Positions 56,360 to 64,000 of a stretch of DNA of 64,000 nucleotides are shown here, one piece after another. The position numbers and the translations under genes are program-made. The notes beneath the pieces were generated by a model. That model worked only from the letters and a program-made list of their open reading frames with translations, did not search any database and had not been told where the DNA came from. Position 1 is the stretch's first letter, and every line of letters starts with the position of its first letter. Origin of the DNA: an uncultured Gammaproteobacteria bacterium (GTDB lineage: Bacteria > Pseudomonadota > Gammaproteobacteria > HK1); assembly GCA_958295465.1 (NCBI GenBank), contig OY282353.1:930001-994000 (forward strand). Direction: 5' to 3'.

Positions 56360-59062
56360 TCAACGCCCCTGCCACCCGCGGGTCAGGCTTCTGCGTCTGG
56401 CGTCGTCGTCGAGGACGCGGGCGCATGATTCCCAGTCCACCGGGCGGACCTCGCGGTATCGCAGCGCGAAGGGATGTTCCTCCGGCACGGCGTCGATGGT
56501 CTGCTTCGCGGCCTCGATCTCACCGAGCGCCACCCTGACCCAGACGTCTTCGAGGGTGTCCGGCAACTGGCCGAAGAGCCGGGAGATGTTCTCCAGGCGT
56601 TCCGAGAGGAGCCGGCGTACCCGGTCCTCCACCGAGTTCGCGTAGCGCATGTTGTAGACGTCCACTTCGGAACGGGGCTGCCCGATGCGCTGGATCCGGC
56701 CCTTGCGCTGTTCGAGGCGGGAGGGGTTCCAGGGCAGGTCCAGGTTGATGAGGGTGCCGAGACGTTGCAGGTTCAGCCCTTCCGATGCCGCGTCCGTGCC
56801 GAGCAGCAGCCGCAGATCGCCCCGGCGCACGCCGTCCTTCAGGGCGTCGCGGTGCCGGGGCTCGAAGGCGCCGCCGCGCATCACGCCCGAACGGCCCGCT
56901 CCCGCGTAGATGCCGATGGCCTCGTCAGGAAGCTCGCGCGTGAGCTGGCCGGCCAGCCACCACGCCGAGTCGTAGTACTGGCTGAAGACGATGCAGCCAT
57001 GCTCCAGCCAGCCCTCGTCCATGAGCAGGCGCACGACGGCGGCGTACTTCGGATCCTGATCCCGGTTCACCTCCATCGCTTGCGCGAGCCCTGACAGCAC
57101 CCGGCGTTCCTCGCCCGTCAGGGTGCGAAGCCGATCGTCCGCTTCCTCCCGGTCGTCGTCCTCGCCGTATTCGTCGCCGGAGTCCTCCCAACCGTCGAGG
57201 ATCCTGGCGACCGTCAGACGCCCCGCCTCCATGGTGCTGCCCATGCGGCGGAGCAGCATGGTGCGGAAAAACCCCGTGTTCGCGCGCCGGGCGAGCAACC
57301 GGCAGAACGTCTCCGCCTGGGCGTAGGCGTCTTCCAGGAAGGGCGGCAGCACGATCGCGTCCTCGTCCGACTCGCCGTGCAACCGCACCACCACCGGGGT
57401 CAGGAACGGCTCGCCCGTCTCGGGGTCGATGGTGTTTTCGAGATACTCGCGCGTGCGCAGGACGATGGTGCGGATGTAGGGATTGTGACCCTCGACGAAG
57501 CGGGTGAATCCGCCCTCGATCCGCTGCCGGTCGGGCGGACGCAGCGCATCGACCGCATTCCCCGGCGCGTACGCGGCCTCGTCCGGCAGCGAGAGCGAGC
57601 GGCGCAGGATCTCGAAATCCCTCCCTTCGGAGCGGGGCGGGAAGGGGTTGCGCAGCCAGTCCCAGCGCTCGTGGAAATCTGCGGGCGGGGCCGCGTTGCC
57701 GAGCAGCAGGTCGAGGGAGGCCTTGGCGTTGCGCCAGCGGCTGCCGGGTGCGCCGAGCACCGCGTGTGAGCCACCGGCGAGGGCATCGAGCAGATCGTAG
57801 GCCTCGACGGGATGGAGCTGGACCGGGGTGGCGGTCGCGAGCAGCAGGCTCTTCGTGCGGGGCGAGATCTCCCGGAGGAACTTCAGGAGGTTGTTGGGCT
57901 GGGCGGTCGCGAAGGCCCGGCTCCCGGGGGAGAGGTTTCGGCGCCGCGCCCGGTGCGCCTCGTCGAGGATCACGCACTCGTAGCGCATCTCGGTCAACCG
58001 CGCGGCGGCCTCGGTGTTGCCGATGATCAATCCCGTGGAGACGATCCCGACCCGGCGCGGGCAGCGCCGGATCGATTCGGCTCCCGCGCCCGGATGCTCG
58101 ATCCCGTGCTCGTCCATCCACCGGCCGCCGTCCCAGATCGCCGACGGCAGCCCGAGCAGGGTGTCGAGCTCGTCCTGCCACTGCCGGAGAAGGGGTTTCG
58201 GCGCGAGGACGAGCACCGGCCCGTCGCCGGACAGGGCCATGAGCTGCGCCGCCATCGCCAGTTGCAGCGTCTTCCCGAGCCCGACCTGATCGGCCAGCAC
58301 GAAGCGCGCGCCATGCGGGCCGCGATGCGCATCGAAGGCGAGCTTGACGAAGTGCTTCTGGTGCTCCCACAGCCCGACCTCCTTGCGGTAGACCGGCGCC
58401 TCCACGACGACGGATGCGGGGTCCGGGTCCGGCGCTTCCCGCCAGCGGGCGACGTCCCCAATCAGCTCGCGGCGCGACAGCCGGTCGAGGTCCCGGACGA
58501 CGAAATCCGCGAGCCGGACCGCGAAGGGCGACGACCAGAGCGCGTCGAACTCCTCCTGCACCCACGCAACGGCTTCCGGCGAATCGTCCTCCCAGACGAG
58601 CTCGTAGTTGAGGCGAAACGCCGCCCCGGTCTCGTTCGCGCTGCCGAGGAAGGAGGTCTGCCCGCCGTCTCCTCGCGTAATGACGCCCGCCTTGCCGTGG
58701 ATCAGGCCGAAGACGTCATCGGGCAATACGCGGATCTCGACCTTCCCGGAACGCAGGAAGTCGTAGAGCCGCCGGAAGCGCGGCCGGGCGCCGTCACCGA
58801 GGTCTTCGGGGCGGGAGTCGCACCACTCGCGGCGCATGGCGACCTGGGCGGCCTTGGCGACCTCGACATCGGCGCGGGACAGCCCGGAGTTGCAGACGAT
58901 CCGGACCTTGCCTTCGACGCTTTCCAGTGCCTCGCCCGCCACTTCGAGGATCGAGGAGGAGAAGTAGCCGGCGATGCGGTCGTAGCTCCTCGCGCCGGCA
59001 AGCCGCGGGGTCAGGAAGCCGGTATCGAGCGGCTGGCGGCGAGAGGAATATCGCTTGAACAT
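56360..59062 (-). CDS. PLD-domain SNF2-type helicase (defence-associated)
   Basis: This 900-residue protein has an N-terminal phospholipase D-like domain (residues about 1-190; HGKAGVI, then FLGSANETGAAF). A SNF2 ATPase follows, with LADQVGLGKT as motif I and VILDEAHRARR as motif II, and then a C-terminal helicase domain (FSQYYDSAWWLA, GTDAASEGLNLQ, LEQRKGRIQRIGQ). PLD/SNF2 helicases accompany DUF1156 methyltransferases in predicted anti-phage loci. It would act on foreign DNA. In this locus the methyltransferase lies upstream on the same strand, separated by three AT-richer genes. Confidence 0.88.
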   Translation of the reverse strand: MFKRYSSRRQPLDTGFLTPRLAGARSYDRIAGYFSSSILEVAGEALESVEGKVRIVCNSGLSRADVEVAKAAQVAMRREWCDSRPEDLGDGARPRFRRLYDFLRSGKVEIRVLPDDVFGLIHGKAGVITRGDGGQTSFLGSANETGAAFRLNYELVWEDDSPEAVAWVQEEFDALWSSPFAVRLADFVVRDLDRLSRRELIGDVARWREAPDPDPASVVVEAPVYRKEVGLWEHQKHFVKLAFDAHRGPHGARFVLADQVGLGKTLQLAMAAQLMALSGDGPVLVLAPKPLLRQWQDELDTLLGLPSAIWDGGRWMDEHGIEHPGAGAESIRRCPRRVGIVSTGLIIGNTEAAARLTEMRYECVILDEAHRARRRNLSPGSRAFATAQPNNLLKFLREISPRTKSLLLATATPVQLHPVEAYDLLDALAGGSHAVLGAPGSRWRNAKASLDLLLGNAAPPADFHERWDWLRNPFPPRSEGRDFEILRRSLSLPDEAAYAPGNAVDALRPPDRQRIEGGFTRFVEGHNPYIRTIVLRTREYLENTIDPETGEPFLTPVVVRLHGESDEDAIVLPPFLEDAYAQAETFCRLLARRANTGFFRTMLLRRMGSTMEAGRLTVARILDGWEDSGDEYGEDDDREEADDRLRTLTGEERRVLSGLAQAMEVNRDQDPKYAAVVRLLMDEGWLEHGCIVFSQYYDSAWWLAGQLTRELPDEAIGIYAGAGRSGVMRGGAFEPRHRDALKDGVRRGDLRLLLGTDAASEGLNLQRLGTLINLDLPWNPSRLEQRKGRIQRIGQPRSEVDVYNMRYANSVEDRVRRLLSERLENISRLFGQLPDTLEDVWVRVALGEIEAAKQTIDAVPEEHPFALRYREVRPVDWESCARVLDDDARRRSLTRGWQGR

Positions 59063-59115
59063 GGGGGCTATGCGTTTGCACAGCGTGATGTGGTTCTGGG
59101 CTTATCGGGAGATTG

Positions 59116-59778
59116 TCACTTTCCAATGGTGTCACGGTGCGTCTTGAATATGGAATCTACCAAGCGCCCGCAACCAGATGTCAGTCTCGCCAATACCTTC
59201 AGTTGATCCTGACACGACACGCTCGGCGACTCCTTCGGATAGTTGATCCTATGGGAGACCTCTCCCCACAACTCTTCCATCAGGGACCGAACTTGAAGCT
59301 CACAGGTGATTTTCTTCCTCTGGTTCGCCATTATGTCGTAGTGTACCGTCGTGTACATGGAGCTTCTCTGCACCGCCTCGACACCAACCCGGCGAAACAG
59401 ATCTTCATACTCCATGTCCCAACAATGAGCCTTCGTCTCCAATAGCTCACATTTCTGTTCATCCAGAATATCTGACACGAGTGGATGTATGGACGACAAC
59501 TGGTCCATGTGCAAATGAATGATTCGGAGGCCCGCAAAGTCCGTAACCCTGCCCACGAGATCCTGGCTCCCTTCATTCGTGAGGATCTTTTCCAACTTCG
59601 CCCGTAAACTCCATTCATCTTTGATTCTATATTTTATGAAATGTATAAATTTGCTGAGTTCAGGGTTGTTCTCGAAGTAGGCCATCAGTGATTGGGCAAA
59701 CGACTCGAACTGATGTCGGTTGTCCGTAAAATACCCGGTTGCTTCATCGATGCGGCGATGGTCGGCTTCGGACAACAT
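59116..59778 (-). CDS. RelA/SpoT-domain alarmone synthetase
   Basis: The 220-residue protein contains the synthetase signatures in order: RIKDEWS at 51-57 (RxK and Ser of the ATP site), DFAGLR at 80-85 with the Mg-binding Asp, YTTVH at 142-146 with the base-stacking Tyr, and ELQVRS at 160-165 with the second acidic ligand. No HD hydrolase or regulatory domain is present, so it resembles small alarmone synthetases and toxSAS toxins. The ATG overlaps the ParA stop by one base (TGATG). It may make a growth-stopping alarmone on infection. The catalytic set looks intact; the product is not known. Confidence 0.86.
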   Translation of the reverse strand: MLSEADHRRIDEATGYFTDNRHQFESFAQSLMAYFENNPELSKFIHFIKYRIKDEWSLRAKLEKILTNEGSQDLVGRVTDFAGLRIIHLHMDQLSSIHPLVSDILDEQKCELLETKAHCWDMEYEDLFRRVGVEAVQRSSMYTTVHYDIMANQRKKITCELQVRSLMEELWGEVSHRINYPKESPSVSCQDQLKVLARLTSGCGRLVDSIFKTHRDTIGK

Positions 59779-60776
59779 CAGGAACTTCCTCGATCATCAG
59801 TCGCACGCACGATGTATTTGGCAATTTGAAAGAACGATTTCTCTGCAATTTTTTTCAGGCGGGCGCGACCGCTTGGAGCCGAGCAATTCCAAATGGGTAC
59901 ACCCTGACGTTGCGCTGCCTGGACAATCGACGCAAGATCCTGAACTTTGCCGATCACCGGATCTACCGAACGAGGTGGCGCTAATTTCCTGTCGATCTTG
60001 CGCAACACCGATGAAATGTCCTTGTGCACGCGGCTCTTGATTGTCTTATGGTAGGAATCGGCCTCCCTCGTCATGGCTCGACCGTAAACCTTGAATCGCT
60101 GAGGGATGTAACCGAGGAACTCCGGTCTGCCATTCAGTGCCATCGCGTCATCGGGCGCGATGGCGTCAATGGTCTCTGCGTCGATAATCCACTTCTTGAC
60201 CGTTTGGCCAAGTGTAGCCAGTGCCCTGGTGGAAAACAGGTCACAGGCCACCGGTACTATGAAAAAATCGGAGTCCAACAGGAGTACCCGATTGAGTGGA
60301 CCTATATTGGGTCCCGTATCGTAGAATACGAAATCAAAATCACGTTGGCTGGCCAAACTGGAAATCAGATAGCTGATTGATGAAGTAGCTCGCAATGCAC
60401 CCATACGCCTCTTGAATCCATCGGCCCAGGCATCTCCCAGAAACTCCTCGAACTCGGAGAGCCTTATATCACCCGGCAGTAGAGCAACATCTTCGATCTC
60501 CGTCAGCTTTACCAGACGAGCGGGGCCTATACCGTCGATTACGGGCTTGACCGCGCTCCAGATGGTTCTGCCGTTTCCATCGTTGGAATGATCCAGGAGG
60601 TCATCGACGACGTCGTCAGAGAGGAGATACGAGGTAAGGTTGCATTGGGGATCGCTATCGATCAAGAGGACGGATTTTCCCAAAGATGAAAGGGCAAACG
60701 CAATGTTTACCGCAAGCGTGGTTTTTCCGACACCACCCTTGTGGTTGTAGATCGTGATGCGGACGGGATTACTCAT
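59778..60776 (-). CDS. ParA/MinD-family ATPase
   Basis: The start at the ATG at 60776 (MSNPVRITIYNHKGGVGKTT) gives 332 residues with the deviant Walker A KGGVGKTT, the A' region LLIDSDPQCNLTSYLL and FDFVFYDTGPNIGPLN. It is a plasmid-partition-type P-loop ATPase. It is coupled to the alarmone synthetase downstream and follows a small protein by 16 bp. No parB or centromere repeats were seen, so partition is unlikely and a regulatory or sensing role in a defence cassette is more plausible (inference). Confidence 0.88.
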   Translation of the reverse strand: MSNPVRITIYNHKGGVGKTTLAVNIAFALSSLGKSVLLIDSDPQCNLTSYLLSDDVVDDLLDHSNDGNGRTIWSAVKPVIDGIGPARLVKLTEIEDVALLPGDIRLSEFEEFLGDAWADGFKRRMGALRATSSISYLISSLASQRDFDFVFYDTGPNIGPLNRVLLLDSDFFIVPVACDLFSTRALATLGQTVKKWIIDAETIDAIAPDDAMALNGRPEFLGYIPQRFKVYGRAMTREADSYHKTIKSRVHKDISSVLRKIDRKLAPPRSVDPVIGKVQDLASIVQAAQRQGVPIWNCSAPSGRARLKKIAEKSFFQIAKYIVRATDDRGSS

Positions 60777-60792
60777 TCGGATTGACCTGCTC

Positions 60793-61377
60793 TTAGCCGT
60801 GATCGCCTTCTGCGCGGTTCGTGCTGGTCTTCCTGCGGGATCGCTTCGACGTTTGCGGCCTAACCTTCTTTGCGGCATCACGATCAGGCAAGGTTTCTAC
60901 GTACTTCTCCCCTGGTGCGGACAATTGCTTCATGCCCTTCTTTGTCGCATCTACAAGATATCCGGCCCTATCGGCGTCTCTGATGGCCTGGGAAGGGTTG
61001 GACAGCTTGATCTGAGCGGCTTCCGTATTCAGCATGTTTATATCAATAGTCTTGAAGTGGGGAGTATCTCTGTAGTGGGTCAGGTAGTATGCAAGGCAAG
61101 CAACACGTTCGACGTTGGTGTTCGGTCGCTTTTGGAGCAGGAATTCCTTGGGCGTCTCATCTGAACTCGAGAACTGCGGTTCTCGAGGCACATTTGCGGG
61201 AACTCGACTATCCACATTCCTGGCAATTTTGGGGTACGAGTCCTCAAAGCCAAAGAAGGTCCCGACGGTTCGATACACCCTCAGCCGACTGTGTTGGTCG
61301 AACGGAAGGAGATCCTGGATTACCTTGTCAACGACAGCGTAGATGCTCTGGTCGTTGATCTGATCTTGCTCTGTCAT
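60793..61377 (-). CDS. Small putative DNA-binding protein of the ParA/RelA cassette
   Basis: This 194-residue protein starts at the ATG at 61377 (MTEQDQINDQSIYAVVDKVI). The segment ACLAYYLTHYRDTPHFKTIDINMLNTEAAQIKLSN, continuing to AIRDADRAGYLV, looks like a winged-helix or similar adaptor fold; the basic C-terminus (TSKRSRRKTSTNR) could contact nucleic acid. No named family is certain. It lies first in the three-gene cassette and its codon use is AT-richer than the flanking genes. Confidence 0.6.
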   Translation of the reverse strand: MTEQDQINDQSIYAVVDKVIQDLLPFDQHSRLRVYRTVGTFFGFEDSYPKIARNVDSRVPANVPREPQFSSSDETPKEFLLQKRPNTNVERVACLAYYLTHYRDTPHFKTIDINMLNTEAAQIKLSNPSQAIRDADRAGYLVDATKKGMKQLSAPGEKYVETLPDRDAAKKVRPQTSKRSRRKTSTNRAEGDHG

Positions 61378-61539
61378 GGCCGTCCCTCCAAGCAACGGGA
61401 GTGATTGGAACACACATGGAGAGTGTGCGCCAATTCAGTCGGTTGCGCAATCGAGCTCGACGGTCCCAAGTGTACGCCTTTGACACAGCGATCCCATTGG
61501 AAGTCATCAGGCTACGGTGCGGGTGGGATGTCGACGACT

Positions 61540-64000
61540 TCAGACATGATCGTTCTCCACGGCGCCGGCGACGAGGCGGGAGGCGGCGGCGTCCTCGCGC
61601 CAGTGGTCGACGTCGATGGCGGCGAGGTAACGGAGGATGGCGGCCAGCGCCTCGCGTTGCCGCCAGTAGTCGGGCAGCTCGGCGCGCAGCCACGTGAGGC
61701 TGTCGGCCACCTCGCCGCTCTCTGCCGCTTGCCGGACGGCGTAGAGGGCGTGGCGGACGAGGCTGCGCCCGAACGCCGATTCCCCCAGGTCGCGGCGCCC
61801 GAACTCCGAAGCAGTCTTCAGGCGGGTCCGGTTCGCCTTGCCGGTGTGGAGGAGGTCGCGGTAGTCGCGGACGCCGAAGCCGCGGGCGAATTCCTGGTAG
61901 ACGCCGGAGCGGAAGTCGCCGTGGCGTTCGACGTCGAGCCCCTTGACGTAGAGCTTTTCATCGGGAGCGAGCTGGCGCCACAGGTGATTCGTCAGGTCCG
62001 CGGGGACGAGGAAGTCGCTTGCCGTGCGGACGGCGTTTTCGATGATGTTCTCGATGGGATTGGATTCGTCGCGGCGCCGTTCGCGGGACAATTCATGAGA
62101 TACGTCGAGGTCCTCGATCGAGGCATATTGCGTCAGCACCCGTAGTGCCGCCGCGTAGGCGGCAAGCTGGTAGTCCGCGTCGGAGAAGTTCGGGTCCTCG
62201 CGGTCGTCGAGTTCGAGCATGGATGCAAGCTGGCGTTCCACTTCGGCTTCCACTTCCGGGACCACTTCATCCAGAAACGCCATTTCCTCCACGGTCTGCT
62301 TGCGCAGCACCATCAGCACGGTTCCCTGAACGTAGTTGCCTTCCTTGAGCGCGGATTCGGTTTCCGTCGAGATGGTCCACGCGGCGGTCACCCGCAGGCC
62401 GGCGGCCCAGAGAATGAGGGCGAGATCGGCCCAGACCGATGCGTCCTGGTGGGTGAACATGACGACCTGGAGACCGTTGTCGGGCATGTGGCCCGCGAGA
62501 TTCCTGTAGCAGTCCACCATGCTGCGCCGGAAGTCGGCATCCGCACCTCTGACAGCGAAGGCGCGCTTGCTGTCAGTGTGCCAATCCGGGAAAAGAACGT
62601 GCATCGGCTTTTCATACCACGCCAAAAAGAACTCCGAAAGTTCATGATAATTTACCGCATCGGCATATGGTGGATCTGTCGTCCACAAGTCAGCTTCCCA
62701 TAGATTCTCCCGAGCATCGCCAGGGCAAACGTAGGTCTTATCATGGACTGTTGACGATTTTGGGACATACTGGACAATAGTTCCCATACGAGGCCACGGA
62801 CGAGTGATGTAAACCCAGAGAGTGTTCAGAGCTTGGTTGGCAAATGTATCCGCTCCCTTTTCATTTGCTGCATTATCAACCCATCGTGTGAGACGACTGT
62901 TGAAATTCAGACATCGAGCGAGGACGAGCAATAGGGCTCGTTTCTGATTCTCGCTGAACATATGGCTTTCGTTCAGTGAATGCGTGAATGTCCCTGCAAG
63001 TAACAGTTGTCGAGCATTGAACAGATGATGCCAGTGCGTCCAGCCGCGCTCCCGCATAAGCCGCGTGGTCTCGTCTCCGGGCGTGATCATCCGGCTCGGG
63101 AGGTAGCCGAGCGCCTGCCATTTCGGGAAGCGCTCCCGAAGCAAGGCGAGTGCCCGCGCTTCCCGCTCCAGGTCGGTGTCATCGACGGATCGGTACAGCG
63201 CTCCCGGGAGCGATTTCGCAAGCGCCTCGACACGATCGTTTCTCTGATCTGCCGTCTCCCTCGATTTCCTGAGCCGTTGTGCCGCCGCCGTCAACTCACG
63301 CTTCGGGCAATCCGCGCTCTTTTTTGCCTCGAACTCGCGGTGCGCCTCTTCGACCGCGCGATCTTCGGCCAGCCAGTCGCGCCCACGCAGTGCCGCGACT
63401 TCGCGTTGCTCGTCGGCTTCGAGCCGTTCAACCAGAGCCGTGATCGCGCAGTCGAGGTCGACCCAGTCCGGCACGGGCGGCGGCGGGGCGCCTGGGAGTG
63501 CGAGCGTCCCTTCCGCATGAACGTCCCGCCGGGCAATCTCCGGTATCACAGACGTTCCGCCCACAAGAGCCTTCCGCCGCGGCCCTCCTGGAATCGCGGA
63601 CGTCCCGCCCGCATGGACGTCCCGCCGGGCAACTTCCGACATGGCGGACGCTCCATCCACCGGAGGCTTCCGCCGTAGCCCCTCTGGGAGCGGCGTGTCC
63701 TGATCGGACACGGGGGTCCCGCCCGCATCATCTTCAAGCCGGCAGGCCGCCCGCGACCGCTGCTCCATCCACAGCAGCGCGGCCAGGGACGGCAGGCGCC
63801 AGCGCACGCAGTACAGCCGTTCCTGGAACACGTCGTCCGGCCGGGGTACGAGGTCGTCGTTCTCCCATTGCCGCAGCCCGTGGCCCCGCCCGCCGTCCCC
63901 GCGCCGGTCGCCGCGGATGGCGGTCATCGGGGTGGAGGCGTTGCAATCGAGGTTGGGACATTCCAGCCGTGACTGCTTCACCGTACCGGCGTCGCGGGCG
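61540..64000 (-). CDS. DUF1156-type DNA adenine methyltransferase, 5' end beyond window
   Basis: The frame is open to the window edge, so the N-terminus is missing; at least 820 residues are present. The catalytic DPPY motif is in WTTDPPYADAVNYHELSEF, with the following conserved FFLAWY. The C-terminal half (SHMFSENQKRALLLVLARCL, SRLTRWVDN) fits the anti-phage-associated DUF1156 methyltransferases. These pair with PLD/SNF2 helicases and HerA/DUF499 ATPases. A repeat of 32 residues is inserted near the start of the visible part (63487-63720). It should protect host DNA by N6-adenine methylation. Confidence 0.87.
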   Translation of the reverse strand, partial: ARDAGTVKQSRLECPNLDCNASTPMTAIRGDRRGDGGRGHGLRQWENDDLVPRPDDVFQERLYCVRWRLPSLAALLWMEQRSRAACRLEDDAGGTPVSDQDTPLPEGLRRKPPVDGASAMSEVARRDVHAGGTSAIPGGPRRKALVGGTSVIPEIARRDVHAEGTLALPGAPPPPVPDWVDLDCAITALVERLEADEQREVAALRGRDWLAEDRAVEEAHREFEAKKSADCPKRELTAAAQRLRKSRETADQRNDRVEALAKSLPGALYRSVDDTDLEREARALALLRERFPKWQALGYLPSRMITPGDETTRLMRERGWTHWHHLFNARQLLLAGTFTHSLNESHMFSENQKRALLLVLARCLNFNSRLTRWVDNAANEKGADTFANQALNTLWVYITRPWPRMGTIVQYVPKSSTVHDKTYVCPGDARENLWEADLWTTDPPYADAVNYHELSEFFLAWYEKPMHVLFPDWHTDSKRAFAVRGADADFRRSMVDCYRNLAGHMPDNGLQVVMFTHQDASVWADLALILWAAGLRVTAAWTISTETESALKEGNYVQGTVLMVLRKQTVEEMAFLDEVVPEVEAEVERQLASMLELDDREDPNFSDADYQLAAYAAALRVLTQYASIEDLDVSHELSRERRRDESNPIENIIENAVRTASDFLVPADLTNHLWRQLAPDEKLYVKGLDVERHGDFRSGVYQEFARGFGVRDYRDLLHTGKANRTRLKTASEFGRRDLGESAFGRSLVRHALYAVRQAAESGEVADSLTWLRAELPDYWRQREALAAILRYLAAIDVDHWREDAAASRLVAGAVENDHV
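63487..63720. repeat. 96-bp-period repeat inside the methyltransferase gene
   Basis: On the minus strand, units encode RRDVHAGGTSAIPGGPRR and relatives; GCATGRACGTCCCGCCGGGCA recurs at 63515 and 63611, 96 bp apart, with two further degenerate units. The GGCGGGACG(C/T)CCGCG core followed by CTCCCAGG resembles the intergenic repeat near 20448. The insertion keeps the frame. Confidence 0.85.

Noticed and set aside
59778-60776. Plasmid partition locus
   Set aside because: ParA is present but no parB, replication gene or iterons were seen, and the gene is coupled to an alarmone synthetase.

Overview
The window is GC-rich (roughly two thirds G+C by eye), densely packed bacterial chromosome. Core genes point to a proteobacterium, most likely a gammaproteobacterium: pitrilysin-type M16 protease, SohB, BolA, an Atm1-type ABC exporter, CpdA/GpdQ-like phosphodiesterase and a two-subunit 2-oxoacid:ferredoxin oxidoreductase. 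Phytanoyl-CoA dioxygenase, class III CoA-transferase, haloalkane dehalogenase and amidohydrolase genes fit a free-living or host-associated marine or soil lineage. The taxonomic call is inference. No rRNA, tRNA or CRISPR array was seen.

Layout. 1-13 kb: M16 protease (cut by the window edge), a decayed LacI-controlled ABC importer locus with a perfect operator palindrome, BolA, SohB, LOG, an MBL-fold hydrolase, a DUF433/DUF5615 toxin-antitoxin pair with a nonsense codon, a Nudix hydrolase with a Gly/Asp-rich insert, and a HEPN pair. 13-29 kb: Atm1-like exporter, ComA-like synthase with MaoC hydratase, 2Fe-2S ferredoxin and hydratase, KorA/KorB, PhyH dioxygenase, ECF sigma factor coupled to a repeat-bearing VWA protein, CaiB-type CoA-transferase, and a desaturase/SDR pair. 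29-40 kb: a D-2-hydroxyacid dehydrogenase divergent from a RuBisCO-like protein fused to a cupin, then sirtuin, thioesterase, amidohydrolase, a giant VPS10/BNR-repeat protein and a haloalkane dehalogenase. An intact IS66-family element (40351-42879, 8-bp target duplication) sits in the dehalogenase tail.

43-46 kb is a decay zone: a HEPN/unknown/ImmA-like three-gene module, a frameshifted metY tail, and a 295-bp near-identical fragment of the haloalkane dehalogenase. 46-54 kb looks like a ribosomally synthesised peptide cluster. It holds a 61-aa precursor with a strong ribosome binding site and a lasso-like leader, an asparagine-synthetase-like cyclase, an HPr-kinase-like kinase, two sulfotransferases and two glycosyltransferases; one glycosyltransferase is broken by an 8-bp tandem duplication. 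54-56 kb carries a LysJ/LysZ-type pair of lysine or arginine biosynthesis.

56-64 kb is a defence locus on the minus strand: a DUF1156-type DNA methyltransferase (cut by the window edge) and a PLD/SNF2 helicase. Between them lies a visibly AT-richer three-gene cassette: small DNA-binding-like protein, ParA ATPase and RelA/SpoT alarmone synthetase. This cassette and the peptide cluster are the best candidates for undescribed systems.

A recurring oddity is low-complexity or tandem-repeat DNA inside otherwise ordinary genes (Nudix, KorA, VWA protein, VPS10-like protein, methyltransferase). In the methyltransferase, the repeat resembles an intergenic repeat upstream of korB.
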